Assembly: GCA_963920765.1 (NCBI GenBank)
Contig: OY987243.1
Coordinates: 32,673,060 to 32,737,059, forward strand
Direction: 5' to 3'
Length of the DNA: 64,000 nucleotides
Origin: Ulota crispa
Lineage: Eukaryota > Streptophyta > Bryopsida > Orthotrichales > Orthotrichaceae
The notes under the pieces are model-generated. The model saw nothing but the letters and a program-made list of their open reading frames with translations, ran no database searches and was not told the DNA's origin. The stretch's first letter is position 1, and each line of letters starts with the position of its first letter. Shown here piece by piece: positions 11,710 through 22,489 of this stretch. The position numbers and the translations under genes were made by a program.

Positions 11710-13351
11710 TCACCCCTAAAAGATGTTGGTGTTGGCTGTATTCATACGAGGACCATTTTTTAGTACTCAAAGAAATGGCTTTAAGACAAATGCCAAAACT
11801 TCCCAAAAAATCAAGGGTTGATCGGTACAGTGGTTCTTAGATAAGGTCAATGCTTTGGGAGAGAAAAAATTGTTGATCATATCCAAGAATTGATTTTAAA
11901 GAAACACTTCATTCAACTAACCTTGAACAAAAAAAGAGTGGGGACCTTGACACTATCCAAACGTTTCTCTTCCAAAGGTTGACCTTATCCAAGCATCATT
12001 GTAGTATGTTTGTCACTTGGCTTAAAATTTATAGCTCCAATAGGATTCATGTGCTACCCAAATATCCCATCTATGCAACCCAAAAATTCTTCAACTGTCA
12101 ACAAGGACTGATCACATGCAATCAATCACCTCACACAAAAACCAATAATGGAGACACGATCCAGCAAAATTGTGCAAAAACAAAAATGTGTTCATATGAC
12201 CTATTCAGCAAAGATGAGCAGGGCATAATTCTCGGTTCATTATGATAATTCCAATACAAGATTTATGCTAAACAATGAATGTATCTGCACCAGTTGCTTG
12301 CAACACCCAAGCTCGAAAGCAAAGCCATGATAGTTCTACTAAACCTCTCCCTCCTCCACAATGACGTCGACCTAAACCCCAAATTTCCAACCTTCACTCG
12401 CATCCCAAACCGAAACCTCATCTCAAAATACTCGAAGAGAGCTTTGACAACACAAAACCAACAACAGCAAAACCTCAACTTTGAAACCAAGGAAGAAAAA
12501 CTGCACAATTCTGGATATTGCTTACCGGAGGAATCTTCAAACGTTACGGAATCCCAAAAGTTCCAAAGGCCCCAAAAGTCCCAAAAGTTCCAAAAGTCCC
12601 AGAAGTGGGAACAACTGCTTGCGGCTCTCAATGGAGTTCATGGTCTGCGAGATTGGTATCGAAAGTGAAAACATTGGGTTGTCACTTGCACAGATTGGTT
12701 TGAACGAGAATTTTGCATTCCACTCAATTGAGAAACACCACTCATTGGTGTGTGGGTATTCTCGAGATACCGTGAGTGTCTGACCTAAAGCAGAGAAACC
12801 CAAGTGGGTTTTGACCCAACTGAAACCTCGGCGTGGCGGATTACGGTATTTGTGGCATTTTGGACTTCATTAGTTGAGATTACAGTGGTGAGGGAGGATT
12901 TGTTTTCATCGCATTTCAAAGCTGGGAGGATGATTGGTGAGGAATTTTGACGAAGGATTAGAGGGCGCCACGTAATGGATTTTCTGGGGTCAGAGGGTGC
13001 CATGTGGCACGTGCCAGGTGAGATTTCCGTGGGGTCCGCAAGCTGAGTGGGCTCTGGGAGAGTGAGCAACTGCGGTGAAGACAGAGGTGCCACTTGTCCT
13101 AGTCCTACTGGTGTGGGGTTTCTCCCTGCCCACTGGCAAGTGGCAACCTCCGGTGAGAGGGGGAGGGTTTGAAGCCACACGAAAAAGAGCGGATTGCAAA
13201 CACAAATCTTTATCCATGTGAAAATGTACGTTTTAGAGCATCTGCACCCTTATATTCAATATTGACTTGCCAAATCTATTTGAGAAGAGCCCTCAAAATT
13301 CTTGTCCGCCACCAGAGGGGGGTTTTTTTTTTGGCAAATAGTCGTCTGAAT
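11710..13351. other. Upstream region of membrane-protein gene; no supported gene
   Basis: This holds the promoter side of the minus-strand gene starting at 11709. At 12279-12668 an open frame contains KAMIVLLNLSLLHND, reminiscent of one armadillo-type helix pair, but a single motif is not enough to call a gene. At 12548-12606 there is a short degenerate tandem of CCAAAAGT(T/C)CC units. The GC-rich part at 12960-13190 contains GGCACGTGCC (13003-13012), a palindromic G-box core. Confidence 0.35.
11836..11993. mobile_element. CTTGGATAAGGTCAA-ended MITE, copy 1
   Basis: Left end CTTAGATAAGGTCAATGC and right end GGTTGACCTTATCCAAG are inverted. The same ends bound a second copy at 17300-17400. No clear target duplication was seen. 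About 120-155 bp upstream of the start codon of the membrane-protein gene, it may overlap that gene's promoter or 5' UTR. Confidence 0.6.
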
Positions 13352-14350
13352 TTTAAGGTAGGTACACCCAATGACGTAGATGTACCCAATGCCACTCATA
13401 TGTCAATTAAGAATTCATTTTTGACTTAAGATCTAGGCCATCCTTATATGGATTACCTTTTGAGTTTTAGAAGGGAAGCCATCTAAGGATGGTATAGATC
13501 TTAACCCCTAAGCATCTTGTTAAGAAAATTCAGCATACTTCCAACATGAAACCTTCAACACATTCCCCGAGTTTTTGGAAAGTTGAATAAGTAATCACAT
13601 AATCCAAACCAATCATTCTATACCCAATTATAAATTCAATGTTTTAAACTGATTTGATTTCAAATCCAAGTAAATCTACAAAATCCCCACCATTGAGAAT
13701 CTCATGTTTTCCAATTTGGGCAACAGTTCAAAATATGGATTTTGGACTTTCATGTAATATTTTCTCAAAAAAAAGATTTGCCTAATGGTTGATCCCATGA
13801 GATTGTGTCTTGCTATATGGAAAAAAAAAAAAAACTCCACAAATGCAAAAAAACTCCAAAAGATATGGTCACTCAAAGTAGCTAAATTCCACTAGCTCCT
13901 TACTTTAGAGTTATAAAAACCTTGCCCAAATCAAGAAAAAAAAAAAGTGACACATCACCAAACTTCTCCCTTGTACAATACGAGACATGAGAGTACCCAT
14001 CCCATTTGCTCTCTAAGTTGCTCCTTTTGTTTGCCCAAAGACATTCTTCTTGTAACTATTGAAAAATAGAATGTTTTTCATATTCCATGTAGAATCTAGA
14101 GCAAAAGAGGCACTTCAAGGAACAACAAGCCAATCAAAAAAATTCTTGAACTAACAACTCCATTTGAACTTGAGTGGCAGACCAAAATTTGAGCTAAAAA
14201 TGCCTCTTTTGTATACCTTCACACCTCCAAGCACCCCCTTTGGCCATATTGGGCTCTTTGGTCCTTTAGGGGCTGTCAAAAATGAATTCTTGACTGACAT
14301 GTGAGTGGCATTGGGCACACCCACGCCATTGGGTGTACCTATCTTACCTC
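13352..14350. mobile_element. AGGTAGGTACACCC-ended TIR element (~1 kb)
   Basis: The left end AGGTAGGTACACCCAATG and the right end CATTGGGTGTACCTATCT are inverted, with further inner inverted blocks (TTAAGAATTCATTTTTGAC against GTCAAAAATGAATTCTTGAC). TA is present at each boundary. An inner pair, TTAACCCCTAAG at 13501 and CCTTTAGGGG at 14263-14272, suggests that a TTAA-type element was inserted in it and has partly decayed. It is non-coding. Confidence 0.65.
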
Positions 14351-14369
14351 AAATTGTCTTTATTTATTG

Positions 14370-14602
14370 TTGCACTCAAAAATTAATGTGGAAAAGTGGA
14401 TGAAACTATCATATTCCTCCTTGAGCATACACATGGTTTGCTAAATTTAGGATGAAAGTAGCTTGTATTAGTAATTATTTTGGATAAATGTGCACATATT
14501 GTTAATTCTTTCCAGTATAAGCCATTTTTTCCTTACTTGCGTACATCCTGCAAGACACTCTGGGATGCTAGTTGCTCTACATTGATCCAAAAAAAAACCT
14601 TG
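14370..14602 (+). repeat. Dispersed repeat with A-rich 3' end, copy A
   Basis: This stretch (GGATGAAACTATCA ... GGATAAATGTGCACATATTGTT ... TTTTCCTTACTTGC ... GTTGCTCTACATTGATCCAAAAAAAAACC) aligns in order with 25735-25935 and, more weakly, with 42510-42660 and 42770-42945. The A-rich tail and one-sided conservation suggest a SINE-like or other retroposed element. No A/B promoter boxes were confirmed. Confidence 0.45.
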
Positions 14603-15411
14603 CATCACCCTTGCTCTTCAAGTATGCTTTATAAATAGTCAATTGGCCAATCATCAAGTGGAGTATAGGTTTAGCTCACTAAACTTAGAATGAATAATGA
14701 TTTCAAGTGTCATTGCTTGACATGCTTAGTTTGAGTGCCCAAAGAACATTTTGAAGGATCCTAAGCACTTTACCTGGGTGGATAACTTAGTGCATTTTAG
14801 TTTTGACGTGCAACTTAATATAGAGAGGGATTTATTCTTTTCAAGTAAAATTTATAATACATTTGGAACTAAGAAAGGGTAGATTAAATTCCCAAAAATC
14901 ATTATGAGTAATATAGGTAGGGTTTAAAGATGGTTAATTAGTTATTTTACAAGTAATAAAGGGTTTAGAGACGTGGGGGATTTTATTGATTTTATTGGTA
15001 CTATTGTATTTAGTGTAATTTGTGGGTATATGAGGTGCCACGTGGGGCATCCTATAAAAATTAGGAAAGATCATTCAAATTTGCATGCTTAGCTATGACT
15101 TGTATGAAGTTAATTCAAGTAGAAGGACCTTGCAGAAGCCCATGAAGATGAATTTTAAGTGCCATGTGTAAATAGTCATCTAGGGTGGGGGGTGTAGTTC
15201 TTTCTTTTTTGGAAGAAATATCAATTGTCTTGCTTAGTCCATATAAAATCTTGTCAATGCTTTGATATTCACTTCATGTACTTTGGAATACTTCAAGGTA
15301 GCAAGCAGTTCTTATTACATTGTCTTATTGCATTGTATGTTTTCATTCATGATTTTATCTTTGTTTTTACCATTTCCTATTAAAATATGGTGCATTCTAC
15401 CACTAACCTAA
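14603..15411. other. Intergenic, no gene seen
   Basis: AT-rich sequence with frequent stops in all frames and no recognisable repeat ends. It holds a palindromic GTGCCACGTGGGGCA-like G-box core at about 15034-15046. Nothing else is supportable. Confidence 0.4.
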
Positions 15412-15668
15412 AACACCATATTAGGTAAATTGGGAAAAACAGGGGTCCCATTTTGTACTCCACCTTAAACCCAAAAAGTTGCCTTAAACCAGATTCAAAG
15501 GTATCAGATTCAGTCTGAGCTACTAAGATTTTTCCCCTCGCAAATTCCTCCTTTCAGGTGAGGGCACGTGTATAAAAAAACAACGCTGAGCTTGGATTAA
15601 GGTGATCACCTTAATCCTTCAGAAGACCCAAAATGTAATGTTTTCCTCAATTTACCTAATATGGTATT
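15412..15668. mobile_element. AACACCATATT-family MITE, copy 4
   Basis: A 257 bp copy with ends AACACCATATTAGGTAAATT and AATTTACCTAATATGGTATT, flanked by CTAA on both sides. The interior matches copies 1 and 2 closely (CTCCACCTTAAACCCAAAAAGTTGCCTTAAACC, GGTATCAGATTCA). Left TIR, GGGAAAAACAGGGGTCCC and the poly-A/CAACGCTGAGC segment are intact, so it is a relatively young copy. Confidence 0.85.
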
Positions 15669-16462
15669 CTAAACCCCTAATTGTCACATTACATCAAATT
15701 ACTTGCAAATTCAAACTGCTCGATTATAAATAAAATAGCCAAGAAAAAAATAAATGACTTATTCTTTATAAGTAATTAAAGAGTGCTTTAAAATAAGTCA
15801 CTTTTCCAAAATATATAATATAGAGACCTTTTTATTCAACCCCAAAAATTAAATAGCCCCTTATAAATTACCCCCTCGTCGCACGTGGGGTACCCAACAT
15901 ACAAAGAGTGATCCACCCGAGGCACTTTATCATCTAAGTATTGTGTGTGTCAACCCCTTTGCGTGTTATGTGCAAATGCTCTTGGGGTACTCCTCCATGT
16001 GTTTGGCCAAGTTGGCTAAGATTCACAGCATTTATCAATGTTGGTAAAACATATTTTGGTGTTGGCAAATAAAATTTATTATTTCACCATTCAATATAAT
16101 TCTTCAAAAATAATATATATTTTTTAAATCTTGACAAGTGTGTTTTGAATTTTTTGCCAATCCTACATTTGGAGCATATATGGTATGTGTATTTGTGCAA
16201 CCAAATCGAAATAAATCAAGTTTTCAAAAGAAACAAGACAGTTTTTGTTTGAATAGTTCGTGTAATCCACATGAAATTAAAAAAGAAAAACGTCACAATT
16301 AATTTGATAATTGTTGGATATTAAGCAAAATCAAATTAATGTTGATGATACAACAATTAAGTATTGTATTATCATAAAGAGATTTCACAAATCTATAATT
16401 GTCAAAGCTTATCAAAAGGTCATTTTTTGTTTCAAAAAACCTTAGAAACCTTTTACCTTGCG
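15669..16462. other. Intergenic, no gene seen
   Basis: AT-rich, with stops in every frame. No terminal repeats or coding similarity could be identified. Confidence 0.4.
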
Positions 16463-16592
16463 TAATGGAATGTTCACACTTGGTGTTAGGAGGGGTATTA
16501 GCACTATGAATATAGTCTAAGAGTGTATCCAAATGCATATAATTTTCCTCTACTAATACCCCTCTTAACACCAAGTGTGAACATACCCTAAT
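16463..16592. mobile_element. CACTTGGTGTTA-ended MITE, copy 1
   Basis: Left TGTTCACACTTGGTGTTAGGAGGGGTATTAG faces right CTAATACCCCTCTTAACACCAAGTGTGAACATACCC, arms of about 30 bp with few mismatches. The same ends bound the larger element at 41485-41750. It is non-coding and would fold into a hairpin. Confidence 0.65.
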
Positions 16593-16790
16593 AGTTAGGT
16601 GTTCCCTTGGAATTTAACATCTGTTTATAATCATTTCTCAAGTAAGTAACTTCACCACATACCAAAGTACATTAAGAGTTGAGGCTGTTCTTGGAGCTCA
16701 AAAAAGCATGAATCCTTACCTCTCATTAATTGGATCTTGAAGGACCAAGGAATACTCTAGATTCTTAAAAATATGAAGATAAATTATAAA

Positions 16791-17182
16791 GGGAGCGATT
16801 AGGTGGACACCCCCCAATTGCTACGCGGACACTCCCATAGTCAAATCTATCAAAGTTAAGATTATTATTACGTTGAACTACAAAATAAAATCTAAGAATA
16901 TCCTTGTACATAAGCGCTACAAACATACAACAAATCTACCTCATTTGTGACACGGTCAAGAGTCAAACTAGTAAATGAAGGGAGCAACTAATTTAACTCC
17001 TAATCATGTCACAAATGAAACAAATTTGTTGTGTGTCTGCAACAATTGCAAACACAAATGTACGCTAAAGTATTGCTTTTGATTTTAATCCATATTTTAG
17101 AGTAATAATCATCTCAAATTTAATAGATTTGGCTATGGGGGGTGTCCGCGTAGCAATTGGGGGTGTCCACCTAGTCGCTCCC
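16791..17182. mobile_element. hAT-like MITE, GGGAGCGA ends, 8-bp duplication
   Basis: The ends GGGAGCGATTAGGTGGACACC and GGTGTCCACCTAGTCGCTCCC are inverted; the arms continue through CAATTGCTACGCGGACA for about 65 bp. ATTATAAA stands directly outside both ends (16783-16790 and 17183-17190). An 8-bp duplication indicates hAT ancestry. The interior has no coding capacity. Confidence 0.85.
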
Positions 17183-17299
17183 ATTATAAAGTACAATTTA
17201 AACAAATAATTAAACAATGGCTTTCAAACAAGTTAAAAACTAAAACCCATAGATAACATACAAATGGCTACATTCATCATTGCACTTAGTACACTAATA

Positions 17300-17400
17300 C
17301 TTGGATAAGGTCAACCTTTGTTCTAGGCTAAATGGAGTGTTTGTTTATGGGCAATGTGATTGACATTTTTTTCTTGCTTGAGGCATTGACCTTATCCAAG
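17300..17400. mobile_element. CTTGGATAAGGTCAA-ended MITE, copy 2
   Basis: A short element of about 100 bp whose ends ACTTGGATAAGGTCAAC and GCATTGACCTTATCCAAG are inverted, matching the copy at 11836-11993. Confidence 0.6.
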
Positions 17401-18315
17401 CATCACTATGTTTTGTCAATAAAAATTTAAACAAATATTTCCAAAGGTATTTCTAGAGTTGATCATAGAATGAAAATCAACAATCATAAGATTTGTTTCT
17501 CTCCTCTACATTTATAATTTTAAGTTCTAACCTTAGAGATTTGAAAGATTCTTTAACAAGATTGCTTTTTGAAATAGTTTTGAAGGTCATTATTCGAACA
17601 AATAAAGTGGTAGTTTCAAGGTGAAACAGAACTTTGTCCACTTTAAACCACAAAGTAAATGGAAAGAAAGAAAACTTGATCTTTGGGTTATAGGATCATA
17701 GCACGAAAAAGTTCTGAAGATCTACACTAAACAAACATTGAATAAACTACCTCAAGAACCAATCAACTAACTAACATGCGGCTGAATGAAAAATCAATTT
17801 CCATATGCATGGGGCATGTTTACATTCGTCATTTGTTCAAAATCTCAACTACCCTGGTCCTTCAGGAGCTAAGCCAATCAAGGCATGAAAATAATTGGCG
17901 CTTCCAGCATGCACCAAAGCAGAAAGGATGAGACAGGTGAGTGTATAAAAACGGGTAGAAATACACAATTTCTATTGCCGAAACAGCAATATAATATAAA
18001 CATCGTATTAGAGGCCATTATCATGACAGTCCGGGACAAAAGAGATGCTGCTGCACCAAAAGGTTCCCACACACGCATTATCTACAAGCATTTCCTTCAA
18101 AAAGCAAACAGATTCCACTAAGTATCCCAAACGACTTAAATAGGGAAACTAAACTCAACCGACTTACAATTATATCTTATAATGCAACCATAGTTCAAGC
18201 ATGTTTTGAGTGAGGGAAGTAAAAAAAACATCGAATCTAGCAAAAGTTGCAAACAGCTGACATTCTTCAATACAGCATGTACAACAACAGTCCACAGCAT
18301 TTCCGGTTTGGCTTC
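17401..18315. other. Downstream flank of GTPase gene, no other gene seen
   Basis: AT-rich with no convincing coding frame. The part next to 18316 probably contains the 3' UTR of the minus-strand GTPase-like gene, since the GC content rises toward it from about 17830. Confidence 0.35.
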
Positions 18316-21300
18316 TCAAGCACGCCCAGAAAGGGAAGCGTAGGCCAGAAGGAGCACCCCAAGCAGCACCACCCAACAGGATGCAAGCACAGCAAGCACC
18401 ATCTGCCGTGGGGAATCAAGGTCGTTGAACCCGTTAACCACAATCTCCCCGACCTGCAGCAACAAAAGGGGGTCAAAATCCTTAATAAACACCCATTCAA
18501 TGGTACCTGCTTTCACATAACTATATATAAAATCTCAATGGCTGTATCCTGCACAATCACGGGTTTAAAGCAAGCAAGGATGATACTAAACAAGGAAGGA
18601 TAAGAGTCTGAGAGTTAAGCATCCATGTCGTCTCTACAGAAAAGGAGCTCCATTGAGGTTATGTAAACTTTGAGATTAAGGTAGTATGCTTGAAAACCAT
18701 CACTTTAAGGGCTGTTCTGCCTTTTCAAGGGCTTCCAAGACATGAAGGTTTTTTGTCTAATTTTCAGACAAAGAGAAATGGATGCCAAATGTAACACAAT
18801 TTTTTTCATATTTTTTGAAGCATTATCGAATTGTTGATAATGTTTCAAAGCTTTCTGTAGTAGACACCTATTTGCGACTCTAGACCTTTCATACACCGTT
18901 CCCTTGCAACTTGTAAAGAGATGAGGAGAAACCGAGGAGTGTGATTGGCTCGTGCAATACAATACACCTTTTTTTCTATGGCTTGAAGAGGTCCATTCAA
19001 GGACCACTTCATATCCATTCTTGAGCTACCTATGGCACGCTTTACATGAAAGGGTTGCATTTAGAGCATACTACCTTATCACAACTTTGGACCTATCGAG
19101 TGGTGCCGTTTACCTTGACGACGTAATCCCAGACGCATGTTTTGTAGGGCAAATTTCGATCAGCTCGCTGCAGGGCGTACTCCAACATGTCTAAGAGCAA
19201 CAAGTCGTTTTCTGCGCGTTGCTCTCCGTCTTCCAAGACACGGCCTGTAAACCCTGGAACCAACAACAAAAAGAAAAAAAAGTCGGCATCAGATGTCAGA
19301 ACCACTTTAGATTGCATGATTCCAAACAAATCTCAAAACATCATGTGCAACTCGGGGTGAGATTACAAGGCTGAGAAGAACGCCCTACTGATATAGTGTG
19401 ATGCGTTTGAGGTAACAAGCATCAACCTGACTTAAAGAGGTAGAGCTTGATTCTTTGTTATCTCAGATGTTTTAGGATGCCACATCGGATTCATGTAAAG
19501 CACCACCTCTTCATGTTGCTTGGACCAGTGACATTGGTCGAGTGTTAAAGAGAAAATGAGTAAAAAGAGGATTCTCACAGTAATCAAGGTGAAGCAGTTC
19601 TTATTATAGCAGACGTGTTCCTTTGACCTCCCTTTTAGTGAGTAAAGCTCAAAATCACTAATTGCAGAGGGTTCCCAAAAGAAATTGTCCATCTTCTAGC
19701 TCTCTTGGTAATGTGAGAACGCAAACCTGCGATGTCAAAGACGTGGTCTACGGGAGAGACTCCGAGCATGGTGCCCAAGTAGATGCGTGCCTCTAGTCGA
19801 TCATCCTCGCTCAACTCATCCCCATGTGTCATCACAACCACCGGCCTATCATCTGCACTTGGCATTCACAATACATGACCCATTTGTGACAAAAACAATC
19901 AAGATCTGAAGGAAACATCAACTCCCGAGTAGTAGGAGTATCTATTGCGTCGTAGAAATCCGGAAACATATATAAAAATGCAAGAGGCCGGGAAAAAAAA
20001 TACTACTTTTTTTTGGCTAAATGTCTGACCTTTGAAGGTGATGAAAGGGAACTTGAAAATGCGCACAAAATTTGGACGACTCAATCTGTCACCGCTCTGA
20101 CGGATCTTGTGCACAGCCACCGCATTGATCACCACGATGACGAAGTTGACATGCCTTTTGATGCTCAACTTATGATGGCCGTGCCGCCCTTTCTTCTCCA
20201 CAGCCTCCTTGACACGGCTACTGTCAGAATTCCTGCAGAAAATGCATGATAATATTTTTTTGAGGAGCTGCCTCAAAGGAATCCGAGTTCTTTCTCACGA
20301 CTCCTAATTTTAAAATTTGTTAAAAAACCATACACATGGGCAAGTCAAACTACCTGATAACCATCTGACCGTGCCGGACACCGTCCACCATCCACTTTTC
20401 AAGCACTTCCAAGCCGTCAGCTAGTTTCACCTCCGGCATACCCCGGCTATCATACACGCATATGTTGTTCTTGCTTTCACAAAGCATGTATTCGTTCAGG
20501 AAGTAAGTCCCGTTCTCTCCTGGGTCCCCTGCTTCGACACAAACACACACACACAAATCTCATCTTCAGTGAGCTCCACCTACAGATTCCTTTTCATCCA
20601 AAGCAGTGATAACCCACCATACAAGTCGCAATAGATAAGTCCTTGACTACTACTGAAACCATTAGAGTAACAATAAAAGCTTAAGGCCGAGAGGAATGAC
20701 CGCAAACTTGAGCTCGATCGAAGTCTCGGGTCTTGTTGTTAAGAACGCGAATCAGGTTGTTAATAAGTGTGCTTTTTCCTGCGCCCATTGCACCCACCAG
20801 CAATAGGCTCGTTGTCTCAGGAATTTCAAAGTCACCTGCCTTCATGCCTCCTGCTTCCACCAACCACTGTCCTGGCACATACCTGGAAAATTAAAGAAAG
20901 GATATCACTCACAAATTAGTCTTCCAGCCCATTCCTTCCTATCAAAACATTCTGTGACATGGCACCTCTTGACAACAATGTCAACTAAGAGTCATTTAAA
21001 ATATGCCAAATCAGAGCAAATGAATTGAAAAATTCAGCTCTGACAATAGCGTCTCTTGTTCAAATCGAGCTCAAAAACAATTTCTTTATAAAACCAGTGC
21101 TCGATTAGGGTTTTCTAGACTCGATTGCTCTGATAACAAAAACAGCATATAGAGCGAAACTGAGCAGACAAGGTCGTAGTTGAAGCTCCAATGCACCTCT
21201 GTAGGTTTTGCCGCGTTTCTTCAATGAGAGGAACGCGCTTCTTCAGAGAAGCTCTCTGATTCACAAGGCTTGCCCTCAAATCAGCCTGCACGAGGTCCAT

Positions 21301-22489
21301 CCTTGCAAAGTCTTTGTTAAAATAGGCTGGGGCTGGGGCAGGGGCAGGGCCATCATCACGCACGCTTCGATCCTCAACCACACCATCGTCTGATTTTGAT
21401 GATTCAGCCTCGTCGTCTGTCATGCCCAACCATTGGTCATTCATGTCGGTTTTCACCCATTCTCCGTCACTTGCATCGGCTGCACAATCAAACATTCAGA
21501 ATTCTCAGCTTTGCCTGCCACACATCCAAAATAACCCTCGTTGCCTCAATACAAGAAGAAAGCTGACTTACACCTAAAACATAAACACACAGATTGATCC
21601 ATTGACCTTCAGAAAAAAACATGGCCACCCTTTCGCAATGCACACATAGAGATTACGATCGTTTAACAAACAGGCTTGAGCATGCATCCAGAATTCATGA
21701 AAAAAATGATTAATCACAAACAAGCCTACCTTGCACTCTAAAACAACCAAACCCTAAATTGCAACTCAACCAGCATAATTAGGCTAAATTAGCTACAATC
21801 CGCGCTTCGCAATCGTTGTCACACGAGCAACAACAATTCCACTCTGCGTATTGATCAACGACCATGTTGCAGAATCAAAGAGAGAAAAGCAAATGGATCT
21901 CAGAAATGCAAGGTAAAAAACATGCTCACCATTTCGCAATGCACACGTAGAGATTAGGATCGTTTAACAGGCTTGAGCATGCATCCAGAATCTATGAAAA
22001 ACTAAATTTAATCACAGACATGCCTTACCTTGTACTCTAAAACAACCAACCAAACCCTAAATTGCAACTCAACCAGCATAGTCTAATTAGGCTAAATTAG
22101 TTGCAATTCGCGCTTCACAATCGTTATCACACGAGCAACAACAATTCCACTCTGAGTTATGATCAACGGCCACGTTGCATAATCAAAGAGAGAAAAGCAA
22201 ATGGATCCAAGGTTGTCCAATTGCACACCCCGACATGCAACGCCGACCGACGAAAATTCACGACTCGACAAGAGACGTGACGCACACGCAACAACAACGC
22301 CAAATACGAAACCGTTGCAAAGACTCCCAATCAACGCCTTTCATAATAGCATGGCAAATTCCACTGACAGACACCTGAATTAACTCCGAATGCGCAACAG
22401 ATTCACAAAGCGCGTCCATGCAAAAACTTTGTGGAAATGGAAATCAGAATGTGAGGGGGGGAAGAGAAAAAGGAGGCACCTCCTCCCAT
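18316..22489 (-). CDS. P-loop GTPase-like protein with C-terminal membrane anchor
   Basis: Eight exons join in phase to 1257 nt, 418 aa: 22489-22480, 21479-21197, 20882-20701, 20528-20354, 20232-20030, 19852-19727, 19253-19114 and 18453-18316. All junctions are GT-AG. Visible motifs: Walker A / G1 GAMGAGKST (128-136), a DxxG-type G3 DSRG (185-188) and a G4-like VVVMTHGDEL (289-298). That order fits P-loop GTPases; IFI44-like and dynamin/septin-related plant proteins have similar GxGAGKSS/T and THxD motifs. The first ~95 residues are acidic and disordered, with an APAPAPA run. Residues ~391-414 form one hydrophobic helix, then SLSGRA, so the enzyme is probably tail-anchored in a membrane. Exon 1 encodes only MGG plus one base, so the start is less certain than the rest. 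Substrate specificity cannot be read from the sequence. Confidence 0.8.
18676..19078. mobile_element. AGGTAGTATGC-ended TIR element in GTPase intron 7
   Basis: Left AAGGTAGTATGCTTGAAA and right TTTAGAGCATACTACCTTA are inverted, with TA at each boundary. It resembles the element at 55768-56142 at both ends. It occupies over half of the 660 bp intron between exons 7 and 8 of the GTPase-like gene. Confidence 0.6.
21629..22210. repeat. Tandem duplication (~300 bp unit) in GTPase intron 1
   Basis: Two adjacent copies, beginning TTTCGCAATGCACAC at about 21629 and again at 21931, are ~90% identical. Shared landmarks include GGCTTGAGCATGCATCCAGAAT, CAAACCCTAAATTGCAACTC, CGAGCAACAACAATTCCACTCTG and AGAGAGAAAAGCAAATGGATC. 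Each contains AAACCCTAAA, identical to the plant telo-box core. It lies in the first intron of the GTPase-like gene. Confidence 0.75.

Noticed and set aside
12279-12668. Open frame with KAMIVLLNLSLLHND, suggestive of an armadillo-repeat (U-box type) protein
   Set aside because: Only one helix-like motif matches, the rest is low-complexity, and the opposite strand is open too. Not enough to call a gene.
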